DNA of 64,000 nucleotides from a virus. This document shows positions 50,970 through 58,415 of this stretch, in pieces (positions within the stretch are counted from its first letter, which is position 1; every line of letters starts with the position of its first letter). A program made the translations under genes and the position numbers. The notes under the pieces were generated by a model. That model saw only the letters and a list, made by a program, of their open reading frames with translations. It made no database searches and had not been told where the DNA came from. Location of the stretch: positions 1 through 64,000 of IMG/VR virus record IMGVR_UViG_3300037141_000236, one strand, 5' to 3'.

Positions 50970-51452
50970 ATGATAATGAAAGAGATTGAGTTTAGTTGCA
51001 TTATGGTTGGTTTCGACCTTCCTAACTTCCAGGAGTTTACTGAAAAATTTATACACCCTGAAGATGTGCTTAAATTAGAGGAGACCCCCCACGTAACAAT
51101 TTGTTTTGGACTTTCTCCAAACATCTCCTTAGACGAAGTAAAATCGCTATTATTGCCGCTTAAAGACATCTACATTACTTCTTCTGAGATTAACGAATTC
51201 ATACAAGATGGTTTTGAAGTTGTTAAATTCGCAGTCAGTGCTCCGCTCCTAGAACAAATGAATGATGTGATGACATCAACCCTTGATTACACCAAAGTAA
51301 ATCCAGGTAGATATAAGCCACACCTTACGATTTCGTATGTTAAACCCGGAACGGCACTTTCATACAAGCGCACTATCCAACCATTGATTTTAAAACCCGT
51401 TAACTACATTTTTAGTCGTCCGAACGGTGAAACCATTTATTTTACAATATGA
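50970..51452 (+). CDS. 2H phosphoesterase-like protein
   Basis: Two HxTx motifs at the expected spacing, PHVTICFG and PHLTISYV, define the 2H (LigT/AKAP7-like) fold. Such enzymes cut 2',5' or cyclic phosphodiesters; phage members can act on 2',5'-oligoadenylates, cyclic nucleotides or tRNA ends. An anti-defence role (against cyclic-oligonucleotide signalling) is a reasonable inference. Start could also be 50976. Confidence 0.8.
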   Translation: MIMKEIEFSCIMVGFDLPNFQEFTEKFIHPEDVLKLEETPHVTICFGLSPNISLDEVKSLLLPLKDIYITSSEINEFIQDGFEVVKFAVSAPLLEQMNDVMTSTLDYTKVNPGRYKPHLTISYVKPGTALSYKRTIQPLILKPVNYIFSRPNGETIYFTI

Positions 51453-52156
51453 TAGAATATTTTAAACTCTGCCCAACTTGTAGTGAGAAAATCACATATA
51501 AAAGCGCCCAAGTTTTGAAAGAATCAGTTGCTAATAATCGAAATTGTCGCAAGTGTTTTAGAAAAGTTCCAGGATTCGTTGAAAAATTATCAAAAGGTTG
51601 GTTTCAGAAAGGGCATAGGCCTTCTACTGCTGATAATAGAAAAGGTAAATCTTGGGAAGAAATCTATGGTGTAGAAAAAGCGAAAGAAATAAAACTAAAA
51701 CGTTCACAAAAGAAACAACCAATTACTTCAAATATCCAAAGAAGTATAGCGTGTAAAAACGCAGGTTGTGGAACTTCCAATAAAGGGCGAAAATGTTCCG
51801 AAGAAAACAAAAAAGCATCCAGGCTTTTAATGGTAGAACGTTTAAAAGCTACTCACCAAAATTTTCACCCACCTTATAATAAACTTGCTTGCGAACATTT
51901 CAATAAACTCATGATAGAAGAAGGTATTCACATACAACATGCTTTAAATGGTGGTGAATATCATATTAAAGAGTTAGGATATTGGATTGATGGTTATGAT
52001 AAAACAAACAATATTGTTTATGAGTTTGATGAAAAGACTCATTTTAAAGTGGATGGCGTTTTAAAAGAGAAAGATATTAAACGTCAAAAAGAAATTGAAG
52101 ACTTCTTAAAATGTAAATTTATTCGAATTAAGTGGACAGATATCCAAACCCTGTAA
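51449..52156 (+). CDS. Homing endonuclease, zinc finger plus Vsr/EDxHD-like nuclease
   Basis: A 235-residue protein. Zinc finger C8-x2-C11...C33-x2-C36, a GKSWEEIYGVEKA module shared with the GIY-YIG enzyme at 14853, NUMOD3-like GCGTSNKGRKCSEENKK, and a C-terminal nuclease: YWIDGYDKTNNIVYEFDEKT followed by KEKDIKRQKEIEDFLKC. Overlaps the 2H gene by 4 nt. Confidence 0.75.
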   Translation: MIEYFKLCPTCSEKITYKSAQVLKESVANNRNCRKCFRKVPGFVEKLSKGWFQKGHRPSTADNRKGKSWEEIYGVEKAKEIKLKRSQKKQPITSNIQRSIACKNAGCGTSNKGRKCSEENKKASRLLMVERLKATHQNFHPPYNKLACEHFNKLMIEEGIHIQHALNGGEYHIKELGYWIDGYDKTNNIVYEFDEKTHFKVDGVLKEKDIKRQKEIEDFLKCKFIRIKWTDIQTL

Positions 52157-52219
52157 GCCCTTCTTAATTTGATTTCCTGTTGGTTGATTACCAAATTTCT
52201 CATAAACAAGTAATCAATC

Positions 52220-52672
52220 ATGACTTCCTACACAAATATACGTTGCCAAACATATTATGGCTCAAGTCCAGTTTTTTCAGCAAACTATGGTGAAGTGGTT
52301 CTTAACTGCATTCATTTCATAGATCCGGGAACAAATGCAATTAAATGGGTTGTAACGTATGCAACACCGTATGTTGAGCCTGCATATGCAGCACCACATT
52401 CTACTGTGACAGTGCAACCTGAGCCTTATCAAGCACAAACAGTTTCAAGTATGATCTATTACCAAACAGAACTTTACAAGGAACAAAACATGAATGCAGC
52501 GATGAGACGTTTCTTACAAGTGAAAGGTTTGGAAGAAGACTTCAATAGACTTTTTGCAGATGAACAAGTTAGAAAAGAAATGGCCTCCGCTGTGAAGTTA
52601 ACCTTAGATGCCCAACCGTTACCAGAGGAAGCACTTTCTGGTTATGCAGCGACCGGTAGTTCTACAAAATAA
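52220..52672 (+). CDS. Hypothetical protein, 150 aa
   Basis: A beta-rich N-terminal half (TYYGSSPVFSANYGEVVLN) with an Ala/Pro/Tyr linker, then a helical half (MNAAMRRFLQVKGLEEDFNR). No family recognised. Confidence 0.6.
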   Translation: MTSYTNIRCQTYYGSSPVFSANYGEVVLNCIHFIDPGTNAIKWVVTYATPYVEPAYAAPHSTVTVQPEPYQAQTVSSMIYYQTELYKEQNMNAAMRRFLQVKGLEEDFNRLFADEQVRKEMASAVKLTLDAQPLPEEALSGYAATGSSTK

Positions 52673-52711
52673 ACCTTATAAATCAAATTAGTATCCTTAA
52701 ATTTATATATT

Positions 52712-53131
52712 ATGGCAGTGAAAGTAAAGAAAGAACCTCTTAAACTAGGTGAAGATATCGAATGGGGCAAAGGGAAAAACAATTTTCAAACAACGGTAAT
52801 TGGTTTCTTCCAACCACCTTTAGGGTCGTATGCTTACAGGACACCTCCAAAGAGAATCTTAATTGAACTACCTGAAAGTAAAGTTCAACGTTTTAAAAAC
52901 GCGTATAACCCCATTTACACTGGTAAGCAGTTAAAAATAATGTATAAAAACAAACAAGATCAAATTAAAATGCATCTTGTGGAAGATATAAAACATTATG
53001 CAGTGGCAAATCCAACAGGGTTAAGACGCTTGGATCCTTTTATGCAAGCGCAAAGAGCAATCTTAAATGAAATTTATGTTGGAAGACACACAAGTCCTTC
53101 CGGCGTTTTAATAAGACAAGTTAAAAAATAA
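52712..53131 (+). CDS. Hypothetical basic protein, 139 aa
   Basis: Lys/Arg-rich with GIEWGKGKNNF-type beta segments (actual: EDIEWGKGKNNFQTTVIGFF) and NPIYTGKQLKIMYKNKQDQI. Likely nucleic-acid-associated by charge. Not recognised. A TATATT box lies just upstream. Confidence 0.6.
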   Translation: MAVKVKKEPLKLGEDIEWGKGKNNFQTTVIGFFQPPLGSYAYRTPPKRILIELPESKVQRFKNAYNPIYTGKQLKIMYKNKQDQIKMHLVEDIKHYAVANPTGLRRLDPFMQAQRAILNEIYVGRHTSPSGVLIRQVKK

Positions 53132-53133
53132 AT

Positions 53134-53400
53134 ATGAGACACGTGAAACTAACACCACTGGCCGTAACAATTTCAAAGGTATCAGCAATGAAGAAAGGCA
53201 CAGGAGCATTCCCTGCCAAACTAAAAGCTCCCAAGCCACTTGATCCTGCTGTTGAGAAGGCTTTAAAAGAACGTCTTGCTGCTTTGACAGGAAAAACAGT
53301 TGCTGCCATCGACGAGACAAAACGTAAAGAAAGAGTAAAGAAAGGTTACGGCAGTCTTGAAGAAGCAATGAAACAAATGAAACAAGACATAAAGAAATAA
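53134..53400 (+). CDS. Small basic protein with internal TGKT motif, 88 aa
   Basis: The centre reads ALKERLAALTGKTVAAIDET, a variant of the recurring motif, with a basic C-terminal helix (SLEEAMKQMKQDIKK). Two bases separate it from the previous gene. Function unknown. Confidence 0.55.
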   Translation: MRHVKLTPLAVTISKVSAMKKGTGAFPAKLKAPKPLDPAVEKALKERLAALTGKTVAAIDETKRKERVKKGYGSLEEAMKQMKQDIKK

Positions 53401-53402
53401 TT

Positions 53403-54086
53403 ATGGCTTACGTTGGATATAAAACACCGCTTCCTTCACCAATGCCTCCACCTCCAGCAAGACCTAAATCTTCTATGGGATCTCTTGGACCATTATCACC
53501 TCATCGCATGCCTGCAGCTGAAAAATCATTATTATGGCAAATACAAGGTATGCATGATGAAATGGATTGGGAATTTCCCACAACCATTCAAATGTTATGG
53601 CTTGTAAATACAAGAGCCTTTGTGGTGGCTAATTATCATTCTAGCCAATGGCCTTCATGGATGCTTGAAGTAACTCCAACCGAACCACCAAGAGACCCAA
53701 ATGATGATGGAGGCTTAGCAGAAGCAACAAGAGCCGCGGGAGTACAAGTGGGTGTTCTTATGTCTGACCCCATAATAAATTCATATCCCGGCTTATTAAC
53801 CCCTACTGAACTCACTCAGCCTTTAGATAGAGAAACAGAAGATGCTAAAGTTAAATGGAATGCTGCAAAGTTACAAAACTTAAATGCATTACGAATGGGT
53901 AATAAATTCAAAGTAGATGATGAAGGAAACGTTCGTTTTGATGCGGGTGTTGACTATTACCAACGTGCTGCCATTCGGGAGCTTATAGAAGAATTTGGCG
54001 CGATTCCTGAAGATCACGTTGACTTCAAACCCCAGCGCAAAAATACCTGGAAAGAGAGGTTCCTTAAATGGATAAAGGAAAAATGA
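53403..54086 (+). CDS. Hypothetical protein with Pro-rich N-terminus, 227 aa
   Basis: Begins with a Pro stretch (TPLPSPMPPPPARP). An alpha+beta domain follows with MHDEMDWEFPTTIQMLWLVN, then a helical part and a basic end (WKERFLKWIKEK). Not recognised; perhaps virion-associated, since a late box follows. Confidence 0.55.
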   Translation: MAYVGYKTPLPSPMPPPPARPKSSMGSLGPLSPHRMPAAEKSLLWQIQGMHDEMDWEFPTTIQMLWLVNTRAFVVANYHSSQWPSWMLEVTPTEPPRDPNDDGGLAEATRAAGVQVGVLMSDPIINSYPGLLTPTELTQPLDRETEDAKVKWNAAKLQNLNALRMGNKFKVDDEGNVRFDAGVDYYQRAAIRELIEEFGAIPEDHVDFKPQRKNTWKERFLKWIKEK

Positions 54087-54098
54087 TATAATTTCACC

Positions 54099-54108
54099 AT
54101 ATTTAATG
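54099..54108 (+). promoter_or_regulatory. Late promoter candidate (ATATTTAATG)
   Basis: The box lies 26 nt before the H1-like gene and is identical to the box at 31048-31057 (minus strand). Confidence 0.45.
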
Positions 54109-54134
54109 TATAACAAACTAAATTATATATTAAA

Positions 54135-54314
54135 ATGGAATCATTCAATTCAATTAAAGTACTAGTAGAAGGCGTTCAAGCGGACATTGACAAATTCGAA
54201 GCAGGTAACAAAGCAGCAGGAACTCGAGTAAGGGCAGCAATGCAACAAATCAAAGCTCTTTGCAAAGATGTACGTAACGATGTACAAGCAGTAAAGAAAG
54301 CACCTAAATCATAA
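54135..54314 (+). CDS. Histone H1/Hc1-like small DNA-binding protein, 59 aa
   Basis: Below the usual ORF cutoff. FEAGNKAAGTRVRAAMQQIK followed by ALCKDVRNDVQAVKK matches the Hc1/H1-like proteins common in Bacteroidetes (NKAAGTRxRKAxxxLxKLxKExR pattern). It should coat or bridge DNA. L10-V-E12|G13 fits the prohead-protease rule after a 12-residue leader, so it could be packaged with the genome; this is inference. It has its own late-type promoter. Confidence 0.75.
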   Translation: MESFNSIKVLVEGVQADIDKFEAGNKAAGTRVRAAMQQIKALCKDVRNDVQAVKKAPKS

Positions 54315-54317
54315 ACC

Positions 54318-54533
54318 ATGGAAACAAATTTCAAAACAGTAACAGAAATAATTGCTGACAAAGATAATTGCAATTGTCCGTTGGAATTAAGTGTGATACC
54401 TAATTATATGGGTATTAATTTGTGTTCTGTGGAAGCAGTCAGTTGGCAAAAGCAAAGCGATGGTCAATTAACACAATTGACTATATACTTTACTCCTGCA
54501 GAAAAAGACACACCAATAACCGAAGTGCCATGA
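54318..54533 (+). CDS. Hypothetical protein, 71 aa
   Basis: Beta-rich with CNCPLELSVIPNYMGI. Three bases after the H1-like gene, coupled to the next by ATGA. Unknown. Confidence 0.55.
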   Translation: METNFKTVTEIIADKDNCNCPLELSVIPNYMGINLCSVEAVSWQKQSDGQLTQLTIYFTPAEKDTPITEVP

Positions 54534-54769
54534 AAAAGAAGTATAAGTACAGACTCAAAGAAACAATTCGCAAAGCTGGTATCTCCGAAGATATATTTTG
54601 GTGTGCACAGTTTATTGATGAAGAAGATTTTGAGAAATATGGAAAGGATGACATGTTTTGGTCTACCATCTCCAATTTTCTTGATCCGACTTCAAAAGAA
54701 GAAGCTTTGAAAGATATTGAACGACATAAAAATCAAGAAGAACCTGTGATCAAATACCACGAAGCATGA
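54530..54769 (+). CDS. Hypothetical protein, 79 aa
   Basis: Start at 54530 overlaps the previous stop. Charged helical protein (MKKKYKYRLKETIRKAGISE; SKEEALKDIERHKNQEEP). Not recognised. Confidence 0.6.
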   Translation: MKKKYKYRLKETIRKAGISEDIFWCAQFIDEEDFEKYGKDDMFWSTISNFLDPTSKEEALKDIERHKNQEEPVIKYHEA

Positions 54770-54912
54770 AATATTTCTTCAGATCATTAAAAGTTATTCC
54801 TTGGGGAATAATAAACATATGTTCGATACTTTGGCACTTTGATACGAATCATTGTGTTTCATTTAATACATTGTATAATGAAATTTTAAAACCTGGTCCA
54901 AGGTATAGGTAA
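54766..54912 (+). CDS. Small protein with hydrophobic N-terminus, 48 aa
   Basis: ATGA-coupled. The first 25 residues (KYFFRSLKVIPWGIINICSI) could form a membrane segment, then HFDTNHCVSFNTLYNE and a basic tail. Real by coupling; function unknown. Confidence 0.5.
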   Translation: MKYFFRSLKVIPWGIINICSILWHFDTNHCVSFNTLYNEILKPGPRYR

Positions 54913-54980
54913 TTGAAGGAGAAAGGGATGTGATCGCTTACAACGGCTTCTGCATCCCTTATCTTTTCAACCAAGGTTTA

Positions 54981-55012
54981 TTTGTCAAACAGGTTGACTG
55001 TTTGTAACTTTA
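54981..55012 (+). promoter_or_regulatory. Strong host-type promoter candidate TTTG-N20-TAACTTTA
   Basis: Both boxes fit the Bacteroidetes consensus, with one mismatch in the -7 box. An inverted repeat CAAACAG-GTTGA-CTGTTTG (54986-55004) fills the spacer and could be an operator. It drives the RpoD-like sigma gene. Confidence 0.6.
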
Positions 55013-55042
55013 GCGTAATTAATATTAACTAACTAGTTGATT

Positions 55043-55906
55043 ATGAAACAGATAAGAGTGGGATCGGATACGATCATCAGCAGGGATATAAACCTGGAAC
55101 GCTATTTAAAAGACATTCGAAAGATGCCTACAATGAATTACACTGAAGAAAGGTTAGTAATCATCGAAGCACAGAAAGGAGACCAAGCCGCTTTCGAAAA
55201 ACTTATTACTGCCAACTTACGATTCGTTGTAAGCTGTGCAAAGGAATATCAATATCCAGGAATTGAGATCATCGATCTTATTCAGGCTGGCAATGTTGGA
55301 CTTATGGAAGCGATAACCAAATTCGATCTTACCAAAGAAATCAAATTTATCTCTTATGCAGTATGGTGGATTAAAAACTCCATCATTGAATTTTTAAGAG
55401 AGAATACAAAGGCAATTCGTTTACCTTACAACCAACAAAACGAAATCCAACGTTATTTCAAAGAGAAGGATAAATTAGAGAAACAATATGAGACGACTCT
55501 CAACGCCGATCAGGTGGGGCAGTTGACTGATACTGATATCGATGTTGATTATATCCGTCAAGCTCTGTTGTGTAATTCACATGCACAATCAATGAATGAC
55601 CCAATTGGAGGAGGAGATGGTGGAGAAATTGGTATTGTTGAAGACCTAATTTCAGATCCTCACGCTAACTTTCTTGACGGCTATGATCACGCTTTCAGGA
55701 GACAGCAAGTGAGTCGTGCGTTAGGAAAGCTTTCACCAATACAAAAACAAATCATCGTCCTTTCCTTTGGGTTGGAAGATTCAATCAGTCGTTCAAACGA
55801 AGACATTGCAGAACAATTAAAACTAACTGCAGAAAGAATCCGACAAATCAAAAACCAAGCTGTTGCTAAACTTGGTACCCTTGATTACCTTTCCATTTGT
55901 AGGTAA
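55043..55906 (+). CDS. RpoD-like sigma-70 factor
   Basis: A 287-residue sigma factor with regions 1.2 (INLERYLKDIRKMPTMNYTE), 2 (NLRFVVSCAKEYQYPGIEII, KFISYAVWWIKNSIIEFLRE), 3 and 4 (LSPIQKQIIVLSFGLEDSIS, then EDIAEQLKLTAERIRQIKNQ). It would bind host core polymerase and read host-like promoters; the start at 55043 is chosen. The host-type promoter in front suggests early expression and possible autoregulation. Full-length group 2-type sigma factors are uncommon in T4-like phages. Confidence 0.92.
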   Translation: MKQIRVGSDTIISRDINLERYLKDIRKMPTMNYTEERLVIIEAQKGDQAAFEKLITANLRFVVSCAKEYQYPGIEIIDLIQAGNVGLMEAITKFDLTKEIKFISYAVWWIKNSIIEFLRENTKAIRLPYNQQNEIQRYFKEKDKLEKQYETTLNADQVGQLTDTDIDVDYIRQALLCNSHAQSMNDPIGGGDGGEIGIVEDLISDPHANFLDGYDHAFRRQQVSRALGKLSPIQKQIIVLSFGLEDSISRSNEDIAEQLKLTAERIRQIKNQAVAKLGTLDYLSICR

Positions 55907-55929
55907 TATAAGAACATAAAATTAACGGT

Positions 55930-55964
55930 CAAAAGGGTTACTTGACGGTAACCCTTTTGCTTTT
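55930..55964 (+). terminator. Rho-independent terminator after the sigma gene
   Basis: Twelve-bp stem CAAAAGGGTTAC/GTAACCCTTTTG, 6-nt loop, then CTTTT. Confidence 0.8.
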
Positions 55965-55999
55965 CCGGTCGTATATTTAGACAAACAATCAAACCACTT

Positions 56000-56923
56000 A
56001 TGAGACAAACAAAAACCACAACCCAAGTTGCCCGTGATGACAAGTACTTAAAGTTCCTGATGGCGCTTTATTTAAAGATCAGTAAAGGTTATACCCGAAT
56101 TTCGATTTCTGCCTTATGTGTAGAACATAAGGTTGATTCCGTTGTTGTACAAGCCGTCCTTGATTTGGGCTGGGTGAACAAAATGGCCAACACAATGCAA
56201 TACTATTGGAGAGGTCCAATTCCAATCGAAGCAATGGCCGAACAAGTCCAATCAAAAATCACCGCGATAAAGAATACAAAGACTGTGAATGAGAGGTTTA
56301 AATCAACTCCACTCAGTGCAACCGGCAAACCGCTTATTCCCGTTGTTAAATCAACAGAGCCACAAAAAGTATTGAAGGGTGCCATTCCAAGGTATCTTGA
56401 TTTCCTTGAAGCTCTTTACTTTTTGACAGCCGAAGGTAAAACCGACATCACCATAAGTAAAATAACAGCTGAGCATAAAGTAGGCTCTTCTATTCCCGGT
56501 GCGTTGATAAAGCTTAATATTATTTCCAAAGAAAAAGACGAGACATATAAAGGCCAAGGTCGGAAAGTGCTTTGGTCCTGGATTGGCGGGATTCCTGATG
56601 CAACGATGGCAGAACTCGTATTGAAGACAAACAATGCAGAAATCGTATCGCAAAGTGCAAATGCAAAAAATAAGGTTATAAAGATTGCTCCTGGTATTCC
56701 CGAAAGATTCCATCACATACTAAAGAAAGATCCCAGCGTACCTGAAATCAAAGTGGCGATCATACCAACTCCTCCTGTTGTTATTCCTGCGAAAGAATGG
56801 AATGTAAAAGTAACGCCAAGCCTTTCTGATAAAGAAAAAGCTTTGAAAAGAGAAATTGCTTTGAAACTTTTGGATCTTGGCGAATTCGAACGTGCAAACA
56901 AAATGTTAGACGAACTTCTGTAA
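56000..56923 (+). CDS. Duplicated winged-helix-like protein, 307 aa
   Basis: Two copies of a roughly 75-residue unit: KYLKFLMALYLKISKGYTRI...ALCVEHKVDS...W.GPIP and RYLDFLEALYFLTAEGKTDI...KITAEHKVGS...W.GGIPDATMAELV. The order helix, helix, strand-like W suggests a winged-helix DNA-binding fold. A C-terminal helix (LKREIALKLLDLGEFERANK) follows. It lies right after the sigma gene; a regulatory role is inference. Confidence 0.6.
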   Translation: MRQTKTTTQVARDDKYLKFLMALYLKISKGYTRISISALCVEHKVDSVVVQAVLDLGWVNKMANTMQYYWRGPIPIEAMAEQVQSKITAIKNTKTVNERFKSTPLSATGKPLIPVVKSTEPQKVLKGAIPRYLDFLEALYFLTAEGKTDITISKITAEHKVGSSIPGALIKLNIISKEKDETYKGQGRKVLWSWIGGIPDATMAELVLKTNNAEIVSQSANAKNKVIKIAPGIPERFHHILKKDPSVPEIKVAIIPTPPVVIPAKEWNVKVTPSLSDKEKALKREIALKLLDLGEFERANKMLDELL

Positions 56924-56941
56924 ACCCTAAAACTTTATTAT

Positions 56942-57124
56942 ATGAGAGGTAAGATTGATCCTATGGAACAATACTTAGAAAAGAGGTTAAAGGATTTTGG
57001 AATTGTTTGCCCATCACCGAGAGGAAAGAAAAACGAAATGCTTTTCGAAGTTCCGAAGACTGAAGCAGAATGTGAAGATTTAATTCGTATATTATTAATC
57101 GCTCGTAGAGAGTTTAACAATTGA
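56942..57124 (+). CDS. Hypothetical protein, 60 aa
   Basis: Charged small protein (MEQYLEKRLKDFGIVCPSPR, then EAECEDLIRILLIARREF). Not recognised. Confidence 0.5.
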   Translation: MRGKIDPMEQYLEKRLKDFGIVCPSPRGKKNEMLFEVPKTEAECEDLIRILLIARREFNN

Positions 57125-57127
57125 TTT

Positions 57128-57232
57128 ATGGCACGATTACAAAACCTAAAGCGCTGGTTAAGCAATAACTTAACCTTCTTCACAACGAACGGGAACAAAC
57201 AACACCGAATTTCTCCAAGGTATATTCGCTAA
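57128..57232 (+). CDS. Basic microprotein, 34 aa
   Basis: Starts MARLQNLKRWLSNNLTFFTT and ends basic. Three bases after the previous gene. Short but in a coupled context; possibly real. Confidence 0.4.
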   Translation: MARLQNLKRWLSNNLTFFTTNGNKQHRISPRYIR

Positions 57233-57238
57233 TTTTAG

Positions 57239-57246
57239 TAAATTTA
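57239..57246 (+). promoter_or_regulatory. Promoter-like TAAATTTA box abutting a start codon
   Basis: Ends 4 nt before the ATG at 57251, as in the other short-leader cases. Confidence 0.3.
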
Positions 57247-57250
57247 CCTT

Positions 57251-57460
57251 ATGAAACGATCGGACTATTTCTTTTTCGCTATTATGTTGACTTCAATGTT
57301 AACAGCAATGTACTTTATGCTATGGAGCGTAATGCCGTTCTGGATGCAATTCTGGTGGGTGTCTTTACTCCCATTAGTTATTATCAAAGTTTTCTTCCCA
57401 AATACCAAAGCAGGTAAATGGTTATTGTCTGACCCTTTTAATAAACCCAAAACAAAATGA
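57251..57460 (+). CDS. Two-TM small membrane protein, 69 aa
   Basis: Hydrophobic spans at about 6-27 and 30-49 with a polar C-terminus (KAGKWLLSDPFNKPKTK). First gene of a cluster of small membrane proteins; ATGA overlap with the next. Function unknown. Confidence 0.6.
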   Translation: MKRSDYFFFAIMLTSMLTAMYFMLWSVMPFWMQFWWVSLLPLVIIKVFFPNTKAGKWLLSDPFNKPKTK

Positions 57461-57660
57461 CAAACGCACAACAACTCGGTTACGATTACTTCTACCACTA
57501 CAACGAATATTCGAAAAAGTGGTTTTGTATTCACAAAGACAGCCTTAACAACTACACTGAAAGAAACCCCAAGCAGCCAATGAATTGGAAAGATGGATCC
57601 TCAGTTGAAGATGCTGCAGCGCATATGCTTACTGTTCTTCACACTGTAACTGCTGAATAA
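57457..57660 (+). CDS. Hypothetical protein, 67 aa
   Basis: Soluble, aromatic-rich (YDYFYHYNEYSKKWFCIHKD). Located inside the membrane-protein cluster with overlap upstream and zero spacing downstream. Not recognised. Confidence 0.55.
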   Translation: MTNAQQLGYDYFYHYNEYSKKWFCIHKDSLNNYTERNPKQPMNWKDGSSVEDAAAHMLTVLHTVTAE

Positions 57661-57915
57661 ATGATCATTTCATTTCTCTTTGGTTTGTTTGTTTCTCTTG
57701 CTGGGGTTATTGTTTATGCAGTGACCACAAGCGATAGTGAATCACAATCCATAAAAGCATTGGAAGGTGAAAGAGATCGTTTAAAAGGTTCGCAGCAACA
57801 TATGTTTGAAATGTGCGAAGACTTCAAAGAGTGTAATCAGGAATTGAAAGTCGAAAACGAAAAATTAAAAGTTAACGACCCGTATGAGAAAATGCGGAAA
57901 GAATGTGGGCTATGA
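57661..57915 (+). CDS. Single-TM coiled-coil protein with EKMRKECGL tail, 84 aa
   Basis: An N-terminal membrane segment (2-21) precedes a periplasm- or cytoplasm-facing coiled coil (IKALEGERDRLKGSQQHMFE) and the tail NDPYEKMRKECGL, close to the tail of the next protein. The topology would fit a spanin-like or scaffold protein; the role is unknown. CTATGA gives the next start. Confidence 0.6.
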   Translation: MIISFLFGLFVSLAGVIVYAVTTSDSESQSIKALEGERDRLKGSQQHMFEMCEDFKECNQELKVENEKLKVNDPYEKMRKECGL

Positions 57916-58412
57916 TTTTACTTATCTGTTCTATTATTTGGGGTATCATCGGGTTAATCATGTCAATAGTATTTGTTGCTGACAGCGACAATACGGATGA
58001 TCACAATGCCCTTGAGTGTTTTCTTATCTTCCTGTGTATTACTGCTTTTGGGATTCCTTTATTAGCAGCAGCTGGTATTCACAATATATGGATGCAGTTT
58101 AATAAGAAATCCTATAAGAAAGAAAAAGCATTAGCTGTAAAGATCATTGATGACATGCAAAAGAAGATTGATGAATTGGAACGTGAAAAAGAAGAAGATG
58201 ATAACTGTATTAAACGAATGGCTCGTGAATATCAGGATCTGAATACTGCTTACAAAAAGCTCATTCACGACGATCCCATAGAAAAGATGCGCAGAGAGAT
58301 TGGTTTGGGCATTGAACCTGAAGAAGAAAAACTTACAGTAAGACCAGCAATAAAATTCACCAAGAAACGTAAAAAGAAACCAGTGTCTACTGGTTCTTCA
58401 TCAACATTTTAA
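57912..58412 (+). CDS. Two-TM coiled-coil protein with internal EKMRREIGL motif, 166 aa
   Basis: ATG 57912 overlaps the previous stop. Membrane spans at about 2-24 and 38-58, a coiled coil (IIDDMQKKIDELEREKEEDD), then DDPIEKMRREIGL and a basic tail (KFTKKRKKKP). It is a longer paralogue-like relative of the preceding protein. Function unknown. Confidence 0.6.
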   Translation: MILLICSIIWGIIGLIMSIVFVADSDNTDDHNALECFLIFLCITAFGIPLLAAAGIHNIWMQFNKKSYKKEKALAVKIIDDMQKKIDELEREKEEDDNCIKRMAREYQDLNTAYKKLIHDDPIEKMRREIGLGIEPEEEKLTVRPAIKFTKKRKKKPVSTGSSSTF

Positions 58413-58415
58413 ACA

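Noticed and set aside
54766-55042. Search for tRNA genes in the widest non-coding stretches
   Set aside because: No cloverleaf pattern found; the stretch holds a small coupled ORF and a promoter.
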